DNA of 32,386 bases. Origin: UMGS755 sp045590535. Its GTDB lineage: Bacteria > Bacillota > Clostridia > UBA1381 > UBA9506. A program made the translations under genes and the position numbers. The stretch covers positions 1 through 32,386 of the forward strand of contig JAZNRE010000020.1 in assembly GCA_045590535.1 (NCBI GenBank), in the 5' to 3' direction. This document shows, in pieces, positions 16,023 to 23,995 of this stretch. Within the stretch, counting starts at the first letter, position 1, and each line of letters starts with the position of its first letter. The notes below the pieces were generated by a model that was not told the DNA's origin, did not search any database, and saw nothing but the letters and a program-made list of their open reading frames with translations.

Positions 16023-16908
16023 AAATGTGACCAAACGCTTTGATGACCATACGGCACTTAATAATGTAAGCCTTTCCGTTGAGACGGGTAGTGTTTACGG
16101 TCTTGTTGGACCCAACGGTTCAGGCAAAACTACATTGATTAAGTGTCTTTGCGGGGTTTATCGGTTAAACGGCGGCGATATACTTGTTGACGGCCAGCGG
16201 GTTTATGATAACCCGGGTTTGAAAGAGCGCATTGCCTACATCCCGGATGATTTATATTTTCCGGCTACATACACACCCCGTGATTTAGCCACTCTTTACG
16301 AAAGTTTATATCCCTCTTTTTCCTGGGAACGCTATGATGAGCTTGCCAAGGTGTTTGGGTTGGATGATAAAAAGCGGATTGCCCGTTTTTCAAAAGGCAT
16401 GCAAAAACAGGTTGCTTTTTGGGTGGCCATGAGTTGCTCGCCGGATGTCATCATTTTAGATGAGCCGGTTGACGGACTTGACCCGGTTATGCGAAAAAAA
16501 GTTTGGGGCGTTATTCTGCAAGAGGTGGAGGAGCGTCAGGTCACAGTGCTCATTTCAAGTCATAACCTTCGTGAACTTGAAGATGTTTGTGACCATGTGG
16601 GCATTCTGCATAAGGGTGAGGTGTTGCTCTCAAAAGCACTTAACGACATGAAGTCTGACACTTTTAAATTACAGCTTGCTTTCTCAGATGCCTTCCCGGA
16701 GGAGCTTTTGGAAAAACTGACTGTCTTAAACCACACCGAAAGCGGCCGGGTTCACATGCTGATTTTGCGGGGCGAACGGACAGAACTCTTAAAAACTGTA
16801 GAAGCTTATGAGCCTCTTTTATGTGATTTAATTCCGTTAACTTTAGAAGAAGTATTCATTTATGAGTTAGGAGGGAAGGGTTATGACTTTAAAAACATTC
16901 TTGCCTAA
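16009..16908 (+). CDS. ABC transporter ATP-binding protein
   Basis: A 299-residue ATPase subunit of an ABC-2-type exporter. It has Walker A GPNGSGKTT (34-42), Q-loop region near YIPDDLYFP, signature FSKGMQKQ (127-134, a common variant of LSGGQ in this exporter group), Walker B VIILDEP (148-153 region) with DGLDP D-loop, and the switch His in SSHNLREL. A regulatory C-terminal segment of about 80 residues follows. It most resembles YtrB/BcrA-type ATPases of Firmicutes; the substrate is unknown. The ATG at 16009 lies 8 nt after AAAGGAGG and overlaps the gntR gene; an upstream in-frame ATG lies before that site and is rejected. It overlaps the permease gene by 26 nt. Confidence 0.93.
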   Translation: MIRIENVTKRFDDHTALNNVSLSVETGSVYGLVGPNGSGKTTLIKCLCGVYRLNGGDILVDGQRVYDNPGLKERIAYIPDDLYFPATYTPRDLATLYESLYPSFSWERYDELAKVFGLDDKKRIARFSKGMQKQVAFWVAMSCSPDVIILDEPVDGLDPVMRKKVWGVILQEVEERQVTVLISSHNLRELEDVCDHVGILHKGEVLLSKALNDMKSDTFKLQLAFSDAFPEELLEKLTVLNHTESGRVHMLILRGERTELLKTVEAYEPLLCDLIPLTLEEVFIYELGGKGYDFKNILA

Positions 16909-18676
16909 GGGCGGCCTTGTGCGATATCAGGTAAAGCGGTTTTGGTGGGTTTCGGCCCTGTATGCCCTTATGTTGTTTTTTGTGACGCCCTTCGTCATTC
17001 TAAACAGAGAGCCACAGGATTTAATCAGCGAAATTCATCGCTATCCCCACAGAGTCGGACAAATCCTTTATAATAACGGCGCTGCTTTTGTGTTTTTGAT
17101 TGGTGCGGCGGTTATCATTGGTGTTTGTGTTTTTCGTTACATGCAACAGACCCGCAGTGCCACTCTGTTTCATGCCATGCCGGTTACGCGTGCACGACTT
17201 TACATCAGCACTCTGGCTTCTGGTTTTATTCTTCTTGCCCTGCCTATTTTGGCAAATGCCGTCATTTTGCTGTGTATGAGTTTTTGGGGCGGCTATGGGG
17301 TTATCATTCCCCCGGTTAACATTTTAGACTGGGTTGCCGGTCAGCTTTTAACGGGCACAGCCACAATGTTTTTCTGCATTTTTGTGGGCGTTCTCACCGG
17401 CAGCAGCGTGGGGCAGTTTCTGTTCACCTTTGCCCTGTGCGGCATTCCGGTGGGTCTTATGGCACTTACCGGCTATCTTTTGGATAACTGGCTTTTTGGT
17501 TTTACGGCCGATGGCATAGACCGTGTTTTAGAATTTTTGCTGAAAATAACCCCCATTTATTATCCACAATTTTTTGCAAACCCTGGTGCTATTTTATGGA
17601 TACCCGCACTGGAGGGGGCATACATCATTTTGTTTGCCGGCCTGGGCTTGTGGCTCTATCATAAGCGTGACACAGAAAGAGCCGGCGATGTGGCGGCGTT
17701 TGCCTGGCTTCGTCCCATCTTTCTTTACACAGTTACTCTTTGTGTGATGCTGGCAGGCACCGCCTTTGTGATGGAAATCATGACCGGTGGCCGAACAACC
17801 GGCCGACCCAATGTGTTCATTTTGTTGTTCTTTGCCCTACTGGGTTATGCTGTTGCCAAAATGCTTTTGACAAAATCTTTCCGCATTCTTCCTTATTATA
17901 AAGGGTATGTTGCATTTGCTGCTCTAGTCTTAATTGGATTTTTCGCCGTTGACATGAACCTCTTTGGCTTTGGCACAACCGTGCCTAAAATGGAACAAGT
18001 TCAAGAGGTTTATGTAGGCAATCATTATTATCACGGCTGGCCTGAAAACCTTGCACAAAGCCATGAGGGCATTGCTGTGTTTAAAGAGGCAGAGGGCATT
18101 GAAGCAGCACGAAAGCTGCATGCTGAGGCCATCGAGGCAAAAGTGATGCCCTATGCATCAAAAGAAAATCAGCAAACGGTTTACATTTCTTATCTTTTAG
18201 AATCGGGCCGATGCATAACACGGGCTTATAAATTTGACAGAGAGCCCATTTATGCGCTCTACAGCACCGATGCGGCGAAAGACAGCATGTATCCCAACTT
18301 CCGTTTGCACCCTGAGAACATTCGCTATATTGTTTTGCCTCATACCGGTGATGAGATTTATGGTGAGAAGAAAGAGGAACTCGTTGCTTGTGTTCAAAAA
18401 GATTTAGACCGACTTTCTTATGAAGAGATTACCGGTCACACGGTCTATTTGGAAGAGGCAGCGGGCCTGGCTGTTGAGCCAGAGCCCACGGTTAAGGCAG
18501 AACGGCTGCGGCTGCATGCTTTAGAGGTGCATATTGCTGGGGATGAATCAATACATGATGAAATAACACTCAATTATGCCAACAAAGATTACAGTCTGTG
18601 GTTCCAACTCAATTCCAATTTCATAGAGACAATTAACTGGCTCAAACAAAACGGCTATGATATAGAAAGAGAATAA
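16883..18676 (+). CDS. ABC-2-type exporter permease with large extracytoplasmic C-terminal domain
   Basis: A 597-residue membrane protein, the partner of the preceding ATPase. The N-terminal part (about 1-260) has six or so hydrophobic segments, starting with FWWVSALYALMLFFVTPFVI. A second group of about three more spans 280-365. The last 230 residues, after the helix ending near FAVDMNLFGFG, are hydrophilic and likely outside the membrane. This layout matches permeases annotated with a DUF6449-type C-terminal domain next to YtrA regulators, but I name that family from memory. Start chosen at ATG 16883, after GGAGGGAAGGG. A strong terminator follows 15 nt after the stop, so the operon is just three genes. 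Substrate unknown. Confidence 0.85.
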   Translation: MTLKTFLPKGGLVRYQVKRFWWVSALYALMLFFVTPFVILNREPQDLISEIHRYPHRVGQILYNNGAAFVFLIGAAVIIGVCVFRYMQQTRSATLFHAMPVTRARLYISTLASGFILLALPILANAVILLCMSFWGGYGVIIPPVNILDWVAGQLLTGTATMFFCIFVGVLTGSSVGQFLFTFALCGIPVGLMALTGYLLDNWLFGFTADGIDRVLEFLLKITPIYYPQFFANPGAILWIPALEGAYIILFAGLGLWLYHKRDTERAGDVAAFAWLRPIFLYTVTLCVMLAGTAFVMEIMTGGRTTGRPNVFILLFFALLGYAVAKMLLTKSFRILPYYKGYVAFAALVLIGFFAVDMNLFGFGTTVPKMEQVQEVYVGNHYYHGWPENLAQSHEGIAVFKEAEGIEAARKLHAEAIEAKVMPYASKENQQTVYISYLLESGRCITRAYKFDREPIYALYSTDAAKDSMYPNFRLHPENIRYIVLPHTGDEIYGEKKEELVACVQKDLDRLSYEEITGHTVYLEEAAGLAVEPEPTVKAERLRLHALEVHIAGDESIHDEITLNYANKDYSLWFQLNSNFIETINWLKQNGYDIERE

Positions 18677-18691
18677 AGCCATACAGATGCA

Positions 18692-18721
18692 AAAAAGGCA
18701 GGACAAAAGTCCTGCCTTTTT
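18692..18721 (+). terminator. Intrinsic terminator of the gntR-ABC operon
   Basis: Perfect 8-bp GC-rich stem GGCAGGAC / GTCCTGCC with an AAAA loop, flanked by A5 and T5, so it could act in both directions. It lies 15 nt after the permease stop codon. Confidence 0.9.
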
Positions 18722-18727
18722 ACATGT

Positions 18728-18758
18728 AAAAAATCCCCCTCGTTTTGCGAGGGGGATT
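18728..18758 (-). terminator. Intrinsic terminator of the decarboxylase operon
   Basis: Read on the minus strand, an 11-bp stem (AATCCCCCTCG / CGAGGGGGATT) with a 5-nt loop, followed by a T6 run. It lies 17 nt downstream of the oadA stop and back to back with the terminator of the convergent operon. Confidence 0.9.
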
Positions 18759-18775
18759 GATTCAGCTTATAAAAC

Positions 18776-20185
18776 TTATACGGGATGAGTCATTTCATCC
18801 ATGTTGAGCAAATCTTTGTCTAAACCATATTTTGCAGCCTGACGCTCTTTAAAGAACTTAACAGCAACCTGGTCGAACAGTGCATAAGAGAGCACATCTT
18901 CATCTTGCTCAATATATTCTTTGATGTTTTCACGCAGGGCATCCAGCTCAGGTTTGATCTGGTCAGCAGGACGGCAGGTGATGCGGGACTCGTCACCGAT
19001 GATTTTCTTTGCAAATTCATCATCGATGGCAACAGGTGTTTTACCGTATTCGCCCTTAACAATGCCCTTGGTTTCTTTGGTTACCATCTTGTAGCGTTCG
19101 CCCATGATTACATTAAGAACAGCCTGTGTACCAACAATCTGGCTGGTGGGTGTAACCAGCGGCGGATAACCCAAATCAGCACGAACACGGGGTACTTCCT
19201 TGAGCACTTCTTCAAGCTTATCTTCTTTACCCTGCTGCTTCAACTGAGAAACAAGGTTTGAAAGCATGCCACCGGGAACCTGATAGAGCAGCGTGTTGAT
19301 GTCAACGCCCAACATTTTGGGATTGAGCAAGTCGTTTGCCAAATATTTTTCACGAAGCGGACGGAAATAATCAGCAATTTCAGAAAGCAGATTCAGGTCA
19401 AGACCTGTGTCATACGGCGTGCCCTGAAGCGTAGCAACCATAGGCTCGGTTGCAGGCTGAGAGGTACCCAGAGCCATGGGGGAAATTGCACAGTCAACCA
19501 CATCAACGCCGGCTTCGATGGCCTTTAAGTAAGTCATAGAAGCAACACCTGAGGTGTAGTGCGTGTGGAGCTGAATGGGAATTTTAACGGTTTCTTTCAT
19601 TGCCTTAACCAAATCATAAGCAACATAGGGGAGCAAGAGACCAGCCATATCTTTAATACAGATAGAGTCAGCGCCGCGCTCTTCCAGTTCTTTTGCCATT
19701 TTTACGAAAGAATCAATGGTATGAACATCGCTGATGGTGTAGCAAACAACAGCCTGAACATGACCCTTTTCTTTCTGGCAGGACTTGATGGCGCACTCTA
19801 AGTTACGAACATCGTTTAAAGCGTCGAAAATACGGATGATGTCAATGCCGTTGGCCAGTGACTTTTGAACAAAATATTCAACAACATCATCGGCATAGTT
19901 TTTGTAGCCTAAAATGTTCTGACCGCGGAACAGCATTTGCAGCTTTGTGTTTTTAGCTTGTTCGCGAATTTTGCGAAGTCTTTCCCAAGGGTCTTCATTT
20001 AAAAAGCGAAGGCAAGCATCAAAGGTAGCGCCGCCCCAGGCTTCTAATGAATGATAACCAACTTTATCTAATTTTTCAACAATAGGTAAAATTTCTTCTG
20101 TGGTCATACGGGTTGCAATCAGTGACTGATGAGCGTCACGAAGTGCAGTTTCGGTAATTTTAACCGGTTTTGTATTTGTAGACAT
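18776..20185 (-). CDS. oadA: Oxaloacetate decarboxylase alpha-type carboxyltransferase (OadA/PycB/5S-like)
   Basis: Carboxyltransferase that moves CO2 between an alpha-keto acid (oxaloacetate to pyruvate) and biotin. The 469-residue protein has the TIM-barrel HMGL-like domain with RDAHQSL (16-22), the FRGQN arginine region (about 87-90), the carbamylated-lysine motif KDMAG (Lys178), and the metal ligands HTHY (His207, His209). The conserved helical PYC/OADA domain follows. It stops without the C-terminal biotinyl domain of one-piece OadA; a separate biotin carrier is encoded two genes upstream. It is the last gene of the operon, with AAAGGA before the ATG. Alternatives are a pyruvate carboxylase B subunit or the 5S subunit of a transcarboxylase. 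Context with oadB favours a Na+-pump complex. Confidence 0.93.
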   Translation of the reverse strand: MSTNTKPVKITETALRDAHQSLIATRMTTEEILPIVEKLDKVGYHSLEAWGGATFDACLRFLNEDPWERLRKIREQAKNTKLQMLFRGQNILGYKNYADDVVEYFVQKSLANGIDIIRIFDALNDVRNLECAIKSCQKEKGHVQAVVCYTISDVHTIDSFVKMAKELEERGADSICIKDMAGLLLPYVAYDLVKAMKETVKIPIQLHTHYTSGVASMTYLKAIEAGVDVVDCAISPMALGTSQPATEPMVATLQGTPYDTGLDLNLLSEIADYFRPLREKYLANDLLNPKMLGVDINTLLYQVPGGMLSNLVSQLKQQGKEDKLEEVLKEVPRVRADLGYPPLVTPTSQIVGTQAVLNVIMGERYKMVTKETKGIVKGEYGKTPVAIDDEFAKKIIGDESRITCRPADQIKPELDALRENIKEYIEQDEDVLSYALFDQVAVKFFKERQAAKYGLDKDLLNMDEMTHPV

Positions 20186-20243
20186 ATCGTTTCCTTTCTG
20201 CAGTATCTGTTTATACTACTTTTATAAAATATTCCTTGGAGCA

Positions 20244-21482
20244 CTATAAAATCTTGTACATGGTCAGGAAAACACCTGCTGCAACGGCAGAACCGATAAC
20301 GCCGGCCACATTGGGGCCCATAGCGTGCATCAGCAGGAAGTTGGTGGGATCCTCTTTGCTGCCGACAGATTGTGCAACACGGGCTGCCATCGGCACGGCA
20401 GATACGCCGGCAGAGCCGATTAAAGGATTAACCTTACCTTTGGTGAGAATATACATCAGCTTACCGAATAAAAGACCTCCAGCAGTACTGATAGAGAAGG
20501 CAACCAGACCCAATACAATGATACCGATGGTATCCCACTGCAGGAAGGTATCAGCAGAGGCTGTTGCACCAACCGTTACGCCCAGGAAAATGGTAACAAT
20601 GTTCATCAGTTCGTTTTGAATGGTTTTGGAAAGACGGTCAGCAACGCCACTTTCCTTAATTAAGTTACCCAGCATTAAGCAGCCAACTAAGGGAACTGCA
20701 TCCGGAACGATTAAAGCCACAACAACGGTAACGATAATGGGGAAAATCATTCGTTCCAGTTTGCTGACAGAACGAAGCTGTTCCATTTTAACGCTGCGTT
20801 CCTTTTTGGTTGTCAGCGCCTTCATGATGGGCGGCTGAATGATGGGGATTAATGCCATGTAAGAATAAGCTGCAATGGCGATGGCGGGGAGCAGCTTGGG
20901 TGCTAAGGATTTAGTAACCAAAATAGCTGTGGGGCCGTCAGCACCACCGATGATACCAATGCTCATGGCTTCATAAACATTAAAGCCTAAGAACAGGGCA
21001 CCAAAGAAAGCCACAAACACACCCAACTGTGCAGCAGCGCCTAAAAGCAAACTCTTAGGGTTAGCAATCAGAGGGGAGAAGTCTGTCATGGCACCGATGC
21101 CTAAGAAAATCAGCGAGGGATAAATACCCAGCTTAACACCTAAATACAATAAGTCTAAAAGTCCGCCTTCGTGTAGGATTTGTCCAAAGTCCATCATGAA
21201 ATGTTCTTCCTCACCGGTTCCCACAAAGAAAACATTGTGCAACAGGTTCGAAAGCGGCAGGTTTGCAAGAAGCATACCAAAAGCAATAGGCAATAAAAGC
21301 AGAGGCTCAAACTGCTTGCCAATGGCAAGATAAATGAGTAAACAGGAAATAGCCAGCATTAAAATGGTTCCGAAATCTACACCGGCGAAGGCTAGCGGCG
21401 TTTCTGCCGTAGCGGCAAAAATCTTTGCCAGACCGGTGCCCTGAATAAAGCTGGTGATTCCTTCTATAAATAAATTCAACAA
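20244..21482 (-). CDS. oadB: Na+-translocating decarboxylase beta subunit (OadB/MmdB)
   Basis: Integral membrane subunit that decarboxylates carboxybiotin and pumps Na+ out of the cell, using the energy released. The protein, about 412 residues, has at least nine hydrophobic segments. The strongly conserved GIIGGADGPTAI motif with its essential Asp, the YSYMALIPIIQPP segment and the HAMGPNVAGVIGSAVAAG motif are present. The start is uncertain: a GTG at 21486-21488 lies on the AAAGGG site itself, so the following TTG codons (21480-21482 or 21477-21479) are more likely; the first is used here. The oadB family serves both oxaloacetate and methylmalonyl-CoA decarboxylases, so substrate comes from its partners. 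Confidence 0.95.
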   Translation of the reverse strand: MLNLFIEGITSFIQGTGLAKIFAATAETPLAFAGVDFGTILMLAISCLLIYLAIGKQFEPLLLLPIAFGMLLANLPLSNLLHNVFFVGTGEEEHFMMDFGQILHEGGLLDLLYLGVKLGIYPSLIFLGIGAMTDFSPLIANPKSLLLGAAAQLGVFVAFFGALFLGFNVYEAMSIGIIGGADGPTAILVTKSLAPKLLPAIAIAAYSYMALIPIIQPPIMKALTTKKERSVKMEQLRSVSKLERMIFPIIVTVVVALIVPDAVPLVGCLMLGNLIKESGVADRLSKTIQNELMNIVTIFLGVTVGATASADTFLQWDTIGIIVLGLVAFSISTAGGLLFGKLMYILTKGKVNPLIGSAGVSAVPMAARVAQSVGSKEDPTNFLLMHAMGPNVAGVIGSAVAAGVFLTMYKIL

Positions 21483-21506
21483 AATCACCCTTTCTCAAAA
21501 AGTGCC

Positions 21507-21887
21507 TTAGTTCATGGTTGCCAAAACATCGCCGTTGTTGACAGAATCGCCCTGAGAAACATTGATGGAGGCGATTGTGCCATCCTGAGGTGCAACGATT
21601 TCATTTTCCATTTTCATTGCTTCTAAAACAATGACAGCCTGACCGGCTTTTACAGCATCGCCAACTTTAGCGTTGATACGCAAGATGGTGCCGGGCATGG
21701 GAGCTGCGATGGTAACGCCACCTTGTGCGCCAGCGGGAGCCGGAGCAGCTGCGGGTGCAGGTGCTGCAGCAGGAGCCGGAGCAGCAGGGGCTACAGGAGC
21801 TACAGGAGCAGCAGCCGGAGCGCCGCCGATTTCTTCAACATCAACTTCATAGGATTTGCCGTTTACATTTATCATAAATTTTCTCAT
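21507..21887 (-). CDS. mmdC: Biotin carboxyl carrier protein of the decarboxylase (MmdC/GcdC-type)
   Basis: A 126-residue biotin carrier that shuttles carboxyl groups from the carboxyltransferases to OadB. It has a short N-terminal segment, a flexible Ala/Pro linker of about 35 residues (22-57), and a C-terminal biotinyl domain with EAMKMENEI, where Lys92 is the predicted biotinylation site. The ATG follows a full AAGGAGG site. The name mmdC is by analogy; in transcarboxylase systems the same piece is the 1.3S subunit. Confidence 0.95.
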   Translation of the reverse strand: MRKFMINVNGKSYEVDVEEIGGAPAAAPVAPVAPAAPAPAAAPAPAAAPAPAGAQGGVTIAAPMPGTILRINAKVGDAVKAGQAVIVLEAMKMENEIVAPQDGTIASINVSQGDSVNNGDVLATMN

Positions 21888-21923
21888 GGAAATATCCTCC
21901 TTAAATTTCTTTAATTCTTAATG

Positions 21924-22274
21924 TTAACCAATCAAATTGTCGCGGCGGGCCACTTGATTCCAAGCGGGAGCTGCGGAACCTACCTTGCGGTAAGAACGAA
22001 TGTTTAAGCTGCTTGCCGGACGGTTTAAGCTAGCCGCAATGGCAGCCGTTAAAACGGCAATCAGTTCACTGTCATCAGCTGCTGCAACGGGAGCCGGAGC
22101 CGGTGCTGCCGGAGCCGGTGCGCTTTTAGCTTTTGCCAGTTTGGTCTGTTTCTTAGGAGCGGTGAAGAAAACACGCATCAGTTCCAAAACGCCCCACAGG
22201 ATTGCCAGAACCAAAAACACAGTACAAAGGCCGATAACAGCAACAACAGCGCCTTGTGCATAAATGTTATTCAT
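21924..22274 (-). CDS. oadG: Decarboxylase gamma/delta subunit (OadG/MmdD family)
   Basis: A 116-residue membrane-anchored assembly subunit. An N-terminal transmembrane helix (about 8-31, GAVVAVIGLCTVFLVLAILWG) is followed by an Ala/Pro-rich linker (about 47-66). A C-terminal segment (ELIAVLTAAIAASLNRPASSLNIRSYRKV...) matches the part of OadG/MmdD that binds the carboxyltransferase. In the characterised pumps this subunit holds the soluble and membrane parts together. It lies 20 nt after mmdA and 36 nt before the biotin carrier. Confidence 0.88.
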   Translation of the reverse strand: MNNIYAQGAVVAVIGLCTVFLVLAILWGVLELMRVFFTAPKKQTKLAKAKSAPAPAAPAPAPVAAADDSELIAVLTAAIAASLNRPASSLNIRSYRKVGSAAPAWNQVARRDNLIG

Positions 22275-22294
22275 TCCACTTCATCCTTTCTGCA

Positions 22295-23809
22295 TTACAG
22301 AGGCATGGTGCCGTGTTTTTTTGCAGGCAGCACTTCCCGCTTGCCGGCCAGCATCAAAAGAGCAGCAATGATGCGCTGTCTTGTGGAATCGGGTTCAATT
22401 ACATCATCCACATAGCCGTGCTTTGCAGCTTCATAGGGATTTGCATAGGTCTCTTTGAAAGTTTCTACAAATTCCTTGCGGGCGCTGATGGGGTCAGCGG
22501 CAGTCTGCATTTCTTTTCTGTAAATAATGTTGGCAGCACCTTCAGCGTGCATAACGCCGATTTGTGCGGTGGGCCAAGCATAAGTCATGTCGGCACCGAT
22601 GTGTTTGCTGCCCATAGCAATGTAAGCACTGCCATAAGCCTTGCGCAGAATCAGGTTCACCTTGGGCACGGTTGCTTCAGCATAAGCATAAGCCAAAGCG
22701 GCAACCTTGCGGGCAATACCCTTTCTTTCTTCTGCTACATCGGCCACATAACCATCAGTATCAGTTAAGGTAATTAAAGGGATGTTGTAGCTGTCGCAGA
22801 AACGAACAAAGCGAGTTGCTTTTTCTGCCGCTGCACAATCAACCAAACCACCCTCGGCTGCTTGATTAGCTACAAAACCAACAGTTGCACCGTTTAAACG
22901 GGCTAAAGCGGTAACCATGTTTTTCGCATAGAAGGGTTGAATTTCAAATACAGAGCCGCTGTCAGCAATTTCACTGATGGCTACCTTAACATCATAACCT
23001 GCTTCGTCAGCATCGGGGATTAAAGCGCTAAGAGCAGGGGACATGCGATTGATATCATCGGTTTCAAAGAGGGGTGCATCTTCTAAATTGTTGGAAGGCA
23101 GATAAGAAAGCAGCGCTTTAACAGCGGCAATCACACTCTGGTCGTCTTCGCAAACAACATGGCAGTTGCCGTTTTCTTCAGCGTTTGCCATAGCACCGCC
23201 TAAAGCATCAACTGTGATGTCTTCGCCGGTTGCGCCTTTGATAACAGAGGGACCGGAAAGGTAAAGGCTTGATGCAGATTTTGTCATGAATACAAAGTCA
23301 GACAATTCAGCCAAAGCGGCAGAACCGGCTGCGCAGGGACCCATAACAGCCGCAATTTGCGGAATTACACCGGAAGCCAGTGCAGTCTTCTGCATGATAA
23401 GACCCATGGCAGAAAGAGCATCGCTTCCTTCTTGAATTCTGGCACCGCCGGAGTCGGGCATAGCCACAACGGGAGCGCCGGTTTTAACAGCCATGTCAAT
23501 GACCTTCACAATTTTTTGTCCGTGCATTTTACCCACGGAACCACCCATAACGGTGAAATCCTGTGCATAAGCAAAAACAGGACGCAGGTCAACCGTACCG
23601 TAACCACAGATTACGCCGTCACAGGGGGCATCAACGCCGGCAAAGGCATCCAGCTCAATAAAGCTGCCTTCGTCGAAGAGTAAGTTAATCCGTTCACGAG
23701 CCGTGAGCTTGCCGGCATCGTGTTGTTTGGCTGTTTTTTCAGCGCCGCCGCCTTCTGCGATCTGGGCACGGCGAGCCTGTAAATCAGCCAGCTTGTTGTT
23801 TGTGCTCAT
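22295..23809 (-). CDS. mmdA: Methylmalonyl-CoA decarboxylase alpha-type carboxyltransferase (MmdA/12S-like)
   Basis: A 504-residue acyl-CoA carboxyltransferase with N- and C-terminal crotonase-like halves. It has the opening LTARERINLLFDEGSF, the oxyanion region DSGGARIQEG, GPCAAGSAALAELSDFVFM, and in the second half NQAAEGGLVDCAAAEKATRFVRFCD and AYGSAYIAMGSKHIGAD. It should transfer CO2 from methylmalonyl-CoA (or another acyl-CoA) to biotin. No biotin carboxylase gene is nearby, so it works as a decarboxylase or transcarboxylase, not an ATP-dependent carboxylase. The ATG at 23807-23809 follows AGGAGG by 6 nt. The open frame upstream of it covers the leader and is rejected. First gene of the operon. 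Confidence 0.93.
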   Translation of the reverse strand: MSTNNKLADLQARRAQIAEGGGAEKTAKQHDAGKLTARERINLLFDEGSFIELDAFAGVDAPCDGVICGYGTVDLRPVFAYAQDFTVMGGSVGKMHGQKIVKVIDMAVKTGAPVVAMPDSGGARIQEGSDALSAMGLIMQKTALASGVIPQIAAVMGPCAAGSAALAELSDFVFMTKSASSLYLSGPSVIKGATGEDITVDALGGAMANAEENGNCHVVCEDDQSVIAAVKALLSYLPSNNLEDAPLFETDDINRMSPALSALIPDADEAGYDVKVAISEIADSGSVFEIQPFYAKNMVTALARLNGATVGFVANQAAEGGLVDCAAAEKATRFVRFCDSYNIPLITLTDTDGYVADVAEERKGIARKVAALAYAYAEATVPKVNLILRKAYGSAYIAMGSKHIGADMTYAWPTAQIGVMHAEGAANIIYRKEMQTAADPISARKEFVETFKETYANPYEAAKHGYVDDVIEPDSTRQRIIAALLMLAGKREVLPAKKHGTMPL

Positions 23810-23834
23810 CGTAAACCTCCTAGATACTGTAATT

Positions 23835-23920
23835 GGCATTTTAAAGCTTTTTAAAATGCCGGATATACGCACGAAAATTCAGCATTTTCGGTCTGTTTTG
23901 AAACAAATCGTCATGCTGAA
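23835..23920 (-). promoter_or_regulatory. Structured 5' leader of the mmdA operon
   Basis: About 130 nt separate the predicted start site from the mmdA ATG. They contain an 11-bp hairpin GGCATTTTAAA / TTTAAAATGCC (23835-23860) and a long-range 8-bp pair TTCAGCAT / ATGCTGAA (about 23878-23885 with 23913-23920) enclosing a small TGTTT-TG-AAACA stem. I do not recognise a known riboswitch class. Neither stem is followed by a T-run on the minus strand. Confidence 0.4.
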
Positions 23921-23943
23921 ATCTCGAATTTCCACCAAATATC

Positions 23944-23972
23944 ATTATACCAAAAATTTGTAGAAAAAACAA
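23944..23972 (-). promoter_or_regulatory. Promoter of the decarboxylase operon
   Basis: Read on the minus strand: TTGTTT (23967-23972), a 17-bp spacer, and a perfect TATAAT (23944-23949) with the extended -10 TGG in front. It begins only about 24 nt after the copA gene ends, and I see no terminator between them, so copA transcripts might read through. Confidence 0.75.
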
Positions 23973-23995
23973 GAGAAATTTTACATTTATTTTAA

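Noticed and set aside
21723..22263. Plus-strand ORFs opposite the biotin carrier and oadG
   Set aside because: Ser/Arg- or Ala-rich shadows created by the Ala/Pro linker codons of the real genes.
23810..23872. Longer MmdA start covering the leader hairpin
   Set aside because: No ribosome binding site and poor family match; the ATG at 23809 follows AGGAGG.
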